This document shows positions 61,616 to 64,000 of a stretch of 64,000 bases of DNA, in pieces. The notes below the pieces were generated by a model that was not told the DNA's origin, made no database searches, and saw only the letters and a list, made by a program, of their open reading frames with translations. Origin of the DNA: Pseudomonas sp. CCC3.1 (GTDB lineage: Bacteria > Pseudomonadota > Gammaproteobacteria > Pseudomonadales > Pseudomonadaceae); assembly GCF_034347405.1 (NCBI RefSeq), contig NZ_CP133778.1, forward strand, positions 4,842,501-4,906,500, written 5' to 3'. The stretch's first letter is position 1; every line of letters begins with the position of its first letter. Made by a program: the position numbers and the translations under genes.

Positions 61616-62308
61616 TTGGCCGCCAAGAAAAAACCTGTCCCCAAGCGAGGCGCCAGCCGTTATCAGGCGCCCGCCAAGAAGCCGATTCCGGGCTGGCTAT
61701 GGATGGCCATTGGCCTCACGGTTGGCGCATTCATCGTGTTTTTGATGAAGCTCGAACCCGGCAAGGGCGACGACGTCAAACGGGTCAAGCAAGAGCAGCA
61801 GAAAGCGTCGCAAGTGGCTGAAGCTAACAAGACTGCGCCGAGCCCGACTCAGCCAGCCAAGCCCAAGTACGATTTCTATACGTTGCTGCCCGAGTCGGAA
61901 GTGATCGTGCCGCCAGAAGCCGTACCGGAAAAAACCCTGCCGACGCCGCAAACCGCGCCGCTGGCACCGGTGACGCCAGCCGAAGCGGCGAAGATCGACA
62001 CGGTACGTGCTCAAGCAGCCTTGAACGGCCTGACGCCACCGCCTGCGCCACCTGTGGTCAAAGCGGCACCCGTGACCAAGTTCTTCCTGCAGGCAGGTTC
62101 GTTCCGCAAACAGGCAGATGCTGACAAAGTGCGGGCGCAAATCCTGCTGCTCGGCCAGACCGCTTCGGTTGAGTCGGGTACGGTAAAAGACGAAACCTGG
62201 TACCGGGTACTGGTCGGTCCGTTCAGCAATCGCGAACAACTGACCGTGGCACAGAAACAATTGGCGAGTGGCGGTTTCAACAATCTGCTGCTGCAACAGC
62301 GCCGCTGA
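61616..62308 (+). CDS. ftsN: Cell division protein FtsN (SPOR domain)
   Basis: A 230-residue bitopic protein: a basic cytoplasmic tail (AAKKKPVPKRGASRY), one membrane helix (GWLWMAIGLTVGAFIVFLM), a Pro/Ala linker and a C-terminal SPOR domain (FFLQAGSFRKQADADKVRAQ). It activates septal peptidoglycan synthesis. The TTG start lies one base after the argS stop. The argS-ftsN-hslV order is that of P. aeruginosa (PA5051-PA5053). Confidence 0.92.
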   Translation: MAAKKKPVPKRGASRYQAPAKKPIPGWLWMAIGLTVGAFIVFLMKLEPGKGDDVKRVKQEQQKASQVAEANKTAPSPTQPAKPKYDFYTLLPESEVIVPPEAVPEKTLPTPQTAPLAPVTPAEAAKIDTVRAQAALNGLTPPPAPPVVKAAPVTKFFLQAGSFRKQADADKVRAQILLLGQTASVESGTVKDETWYRVLVGPFSNREQLTVAQKQLASGGFNNLLLQQRR

Positions 62309-62319
62309 TGTCACCTGAT

Positions 62320-62345
62320 CCCACAGGGGAGATACCCCCTGTGGG
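62320..62345. terminator. GC-rich hairpin after ftsN
   Basis: Ten-base perfect stem, 6-base loop, eleven bases past the ftsN stop. It lacks a T-run, so it may be a transcript-end stabiliser or a single REP rather than an intrinsic terminator. Confidence 0.5.
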
Positions 62346-62355
62346 AGAGCCCATT

Positions 62356-62504
62356 GCGTAGCAGTTGCCGAGCCTGCGAGGCTACGTCCGGCTGCGTAGC
62401 AGTCGTAAAATCAAGTACTGCGATCTATCAATTAAACCCGGCACTTAGCGTTTACGATCGCTTCTCAATCGGACGCAGCCTCGCAGACTCGGCAGCTGCT
62501 ACGC
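62356..62504. repeat. Long REP-type inverted repeat (family E)
   Basis: 35-base arms, 62356-62390 (GCGTAGCAGTTGCCGAGCCT at the tip) and 62470-62504, complementary with a few mismatches, around about 79 bases that include a weaker inner pair (CAGTCGTAAA/TTTACGATCG). The size and layout parallel 38410-38555 but the sequence differs. Confidence 0.8.
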
Positions 62505-62556
62505 GTTTTCGCGCCCCTGGATTCCCCCTCCTTTCATCTGCATTCCCTCCCCCCGG

Positions 62557-62583
62557 TTGAAAAACCCGTCACAACCCCCATAT
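62557..62583 (+). promoter_or_regulatory. Sigma-32 (heat-shock) promoter of hslVU
   Basis: TTGAAA (62557-62562), 13-base spacer, CCCCATAT (62576-62583), a near-consensus RpoH promoter 46 bases before the hslV start. HslVU is a known sigma-32 regulon member in E. coli, which supports the call. Confidence 0.8.
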
Positions 62584-62628
62584 GTATCTCCATCAGGCAT
62601 TTTCGCCCCGCTGCGTGGAGACTCTCCC

Positions 62629-63159
62629 TTGACCACCATCGTTTCAGTTCGCCGCCACGGCAAAGTCGTTATGGCTGGCGACGGCCAGGTTTCACTTGGC
62701 AACACCGTGATGAAAGGCAACGCGAAAAAAGTCCGTCGTCTGTACCACGGCCAGGTTATCGCCGGTTTTGCCGGTGCGACCGCTGATGCATTTACCTTGT
62801 TCGAACGCTTTGAAGGCCAGCTGGAAAAACACCAGGGCCATCTGGTTCGCGCCGCTGTCGAGTTGGCCAAAGAATGGCGTACCGACCGCTCGCTGAGCCG
62901 CCTGGAAGCCATGTTGGCAGTTGCCAACAAAGACGCGTCCCTGATCATCACCGGTAACGGTGACGTGGTTGAGCCAGAAGACGGCTTGATCGCCATGGGC
63001 TCGGGCGGTGCATTCGCCCAAGCGGCAGCCCGCGCCCTGCTGATGAAAACCGAACTGTCAGCCCGCGAAATCGCTGAGACCGCACTCGGTATTGCTGGCG
63101 ACATCTGCGTGTTCACCAACCACAACATCACTATTGAGGAGCAGGACCTCGCTGAATAA
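62629..63159 (+). CDS. hslV: HslV peptidase subunit of the HslUV protease
   Basis: A 176-residue proteasome-beta-like peptidase. The start is TTG at 62629 with GGAGA eight bases upstream; after Met removal the protein begins TTIVSVRRHGK, with Thr1 as nucleophile. GDGQVSLGNTVMKGNAKKVR and GSGGAFAQAAARAL are typical. It forms two hexameric rings capped by HslU. Sixty-seven bases separate it from hslU. Confidence 0.98.
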   Translation: MTTIVSVRRHGKVVMAGDGQVSLGNTVMKGNAKKVRRLYHGQVIAGFAGATADAFTLFERFEGQLEKHQGHLVRAAVELAKEWRTDRSLSRLEAMLAVANKDASLIITGNGDVVEPEDGLIAMGSGGAFAQAAARALLMKTELSAREIAETALGIAGDICVFTNHNITIEEQDLAE

Positions 63160-63226
63160 GCCGCCTGCCGGGCCCGTTCGCTGGCCCGTGTGTGCACCTT
63201 AATTAGCTAGAGGAACGCCAACTACT

Positions 63227-64000
63227 ATGTCCATGACTCCCCGCGAAATCGTCCACGAACTGAATCGCCACATCATCGGCCAAGACGACGCCAAACGTGC
63301 CGTCGCTATCGCTTTGCGTAACCGCTGGCGTCGGATGCAGCTGCCAGAAGAGCTGCGCGTTGAAGTGACCCCAAAAAACATTCTGATGATCGGCCCTACC
63401 GGCGTCGGTAAAACCGAAATCGCTCGCCGTCTGGCCAAGCTGGCTAATGCGCCATTCATCAAGGTTGAAGCGACCAAATTCACCGAAGTGGGCTATGTCG
63501 GCCGCGACGTTGAATCGATCATCCGCGACCTCGCTGATGCTGCGATCAAACTGCTGCGTGAGCAAGAGATCGTCAAAGTCCGCCACCGTGCTGAAGACGC
63601 TGCTGAAGAGCGCATCCTCGACGCGCTGTTGCCGCCTGCCCGCACGTTTGGCGAAGAAGCAGCTGCACCCCAGGACTCCAACACCCGTCAGTTGTTCCGC
63701 AAGCGCCTGCGCGAAGGCCAGCTGGACGACAAAGAAATCGAAATCGAAGTGGCTGAAATTGCTGGCGTCGATATTTCTGCGCCGCCTGGCATGGAAGAAA
63801 TGACCAACCAGTTGCAAAGCCTGTTTGCCAACATGGGCAAAGGCAAGCGCAAGAGCCGCAAGCTGAAAGTCAAAGAAGCCCTGAAAATGGTGCGTGACGA
63901 AGAAGCCAGCCGCCTGGTCAACGACGAAGAACTCAAGGCCAAGGCGCTTGAGGCCGTCGAACAGCACGGCATCGTGTTTATCGACGAAATCGACAAGGTT
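63227..64000 (+). CDS. hslU: HslU ATPase (3' end outside window)
   Basis: The first 258 codons of the AAA+ unfoldase. MSMTPREIVHELNRHIIGQ, Walker A GPTGVGKTEIARRLA (Lys62) and, at the window edge, Walker B GIVFIDEIDKV are visible; the I domain (about residues 110-230) lies between. AGAGG precedes the ATG at 63227. Same transcript as hslV. Confidence 0.97.
   Translation, partial: MSMTPREIVHELNRHIIGQDDAKRAVAIALRNRWRRMQLPEELRVEVTPKNILMIGPTGVGKTEIARRLAKLANAPFIKVEATKFTEVGYVGRDVESIIRDLADAAIKLLREQEIVKVRHRAEDAAEERILDALLPPARTFGEEAAAPQDSNTRQLFRKRLREGQLDDKEIEIEVAEIAGVDISAPPGMEEMTNQLQSLFANMGKGKRKSRKLKVKEALKMVRDEEASRLVNDEELKAKALEAVEQHGIVFIDEIDKV

Larger units (their letters stand above)
62309..62628. other. 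Non-coding region between ftsN and hslV
   Basis: A 320-base gap. It holds a perfect 10-base hairpin CCCACAGGGG/CCCCTGTGGG (62320-62345), a long REP-type inverted repeat (62356-62504) and a sigma-32-like promoter (62557-62583). No gene was seen. Confidence 0.8.

Noticed and set aside
13541..62504. Possible CRISPR or integron-like repeat array
   Set aside because: The repeats are dispersed single palindromic elements of several families, not regularly spaced direct repeats with spacers.

Overview
The window is chromosome of a Pseudomonas, probably a non-aeruginosa species of the fluorescens/fragi/putida type. Evidence: the right half carries a block known from pseudomonads (hemE, gltD-gltB, a SPOR/AAA protein, aroB-aroK, pilQPONM, mrcA, maeB, a thermonuclease, rpmE, priA, argS, ftsN, hslVU), the coding G+C is high, and several families of REP-type palindromes are scattered between genes. 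No rRNA, tRNA, CRISPR array, transposase or integrase was recognised.

Region 1 (1-13528, plus strand) is the 3' part of an aryl-polyene (APE) type pigment/lipid operon. It holds an LpxL-like acyltransferase (5' end outside the window), an MIO ammonia-lyase, a hot-dog thioesterase, a LolA-like protein, an MMPL exporter, a CPA2-like antiporter, a halogenase-like flavoprotein, a methyltransferase, a DUF3261-type lipoprotein, ketosynthase, dehydratase, ketoreductase, a second ketosynthase and a small secreted protein. Almost every junction is a 1-20 base overlap. Carrier proteins and the aryl-activating ligase must lie upstream.

Region 2 (13541-16778) has a REP element, a RelE/HigB-type toxin with HigA-type antitoxin, a LysR regulator and a divergent YnfM-like MFS exporter. 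Region 3 (16783-27774, minus strand) is a type II secretion operon gspC-M without gspN or gspO, preceded by a GbpA-like lytic polysaccharide monooxygenase that is a likely substrate.

Region 4 (28109-45774) is core: hemE, gltBD, damX-like, aroB, aroK, pilMNOPQ (with a short PilQ) and divergent mrcA. Region 5 (45837-54532, minus strand) is an accessory type VI secretion island between mrcA and maeB: a class 3 lipase, two near-duplicate lipoproteins (probable immunity), a DUF4123 adaptor, VgrG, and upstream of vgrG a second lipase homologue whose catalytic serine is replaced by glycine. Region 6 (54705-64000) returns to core genes and ends inside hslU; hslV has a good sigma-32 promoter match.

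Most notable: (i) REP elements of one family are inserted in frame inside the signal-peptide regions of two exported proteins of the APE operon, and a third copy supplies the stop codon of the MFS gene; (ii) an apparently inactive lipase effector homologue sits next to an active one with two mosaic immunity lipoproteins; (iii) the APE cluster encodes a flavoprotein with flavin-halogenase signatures.
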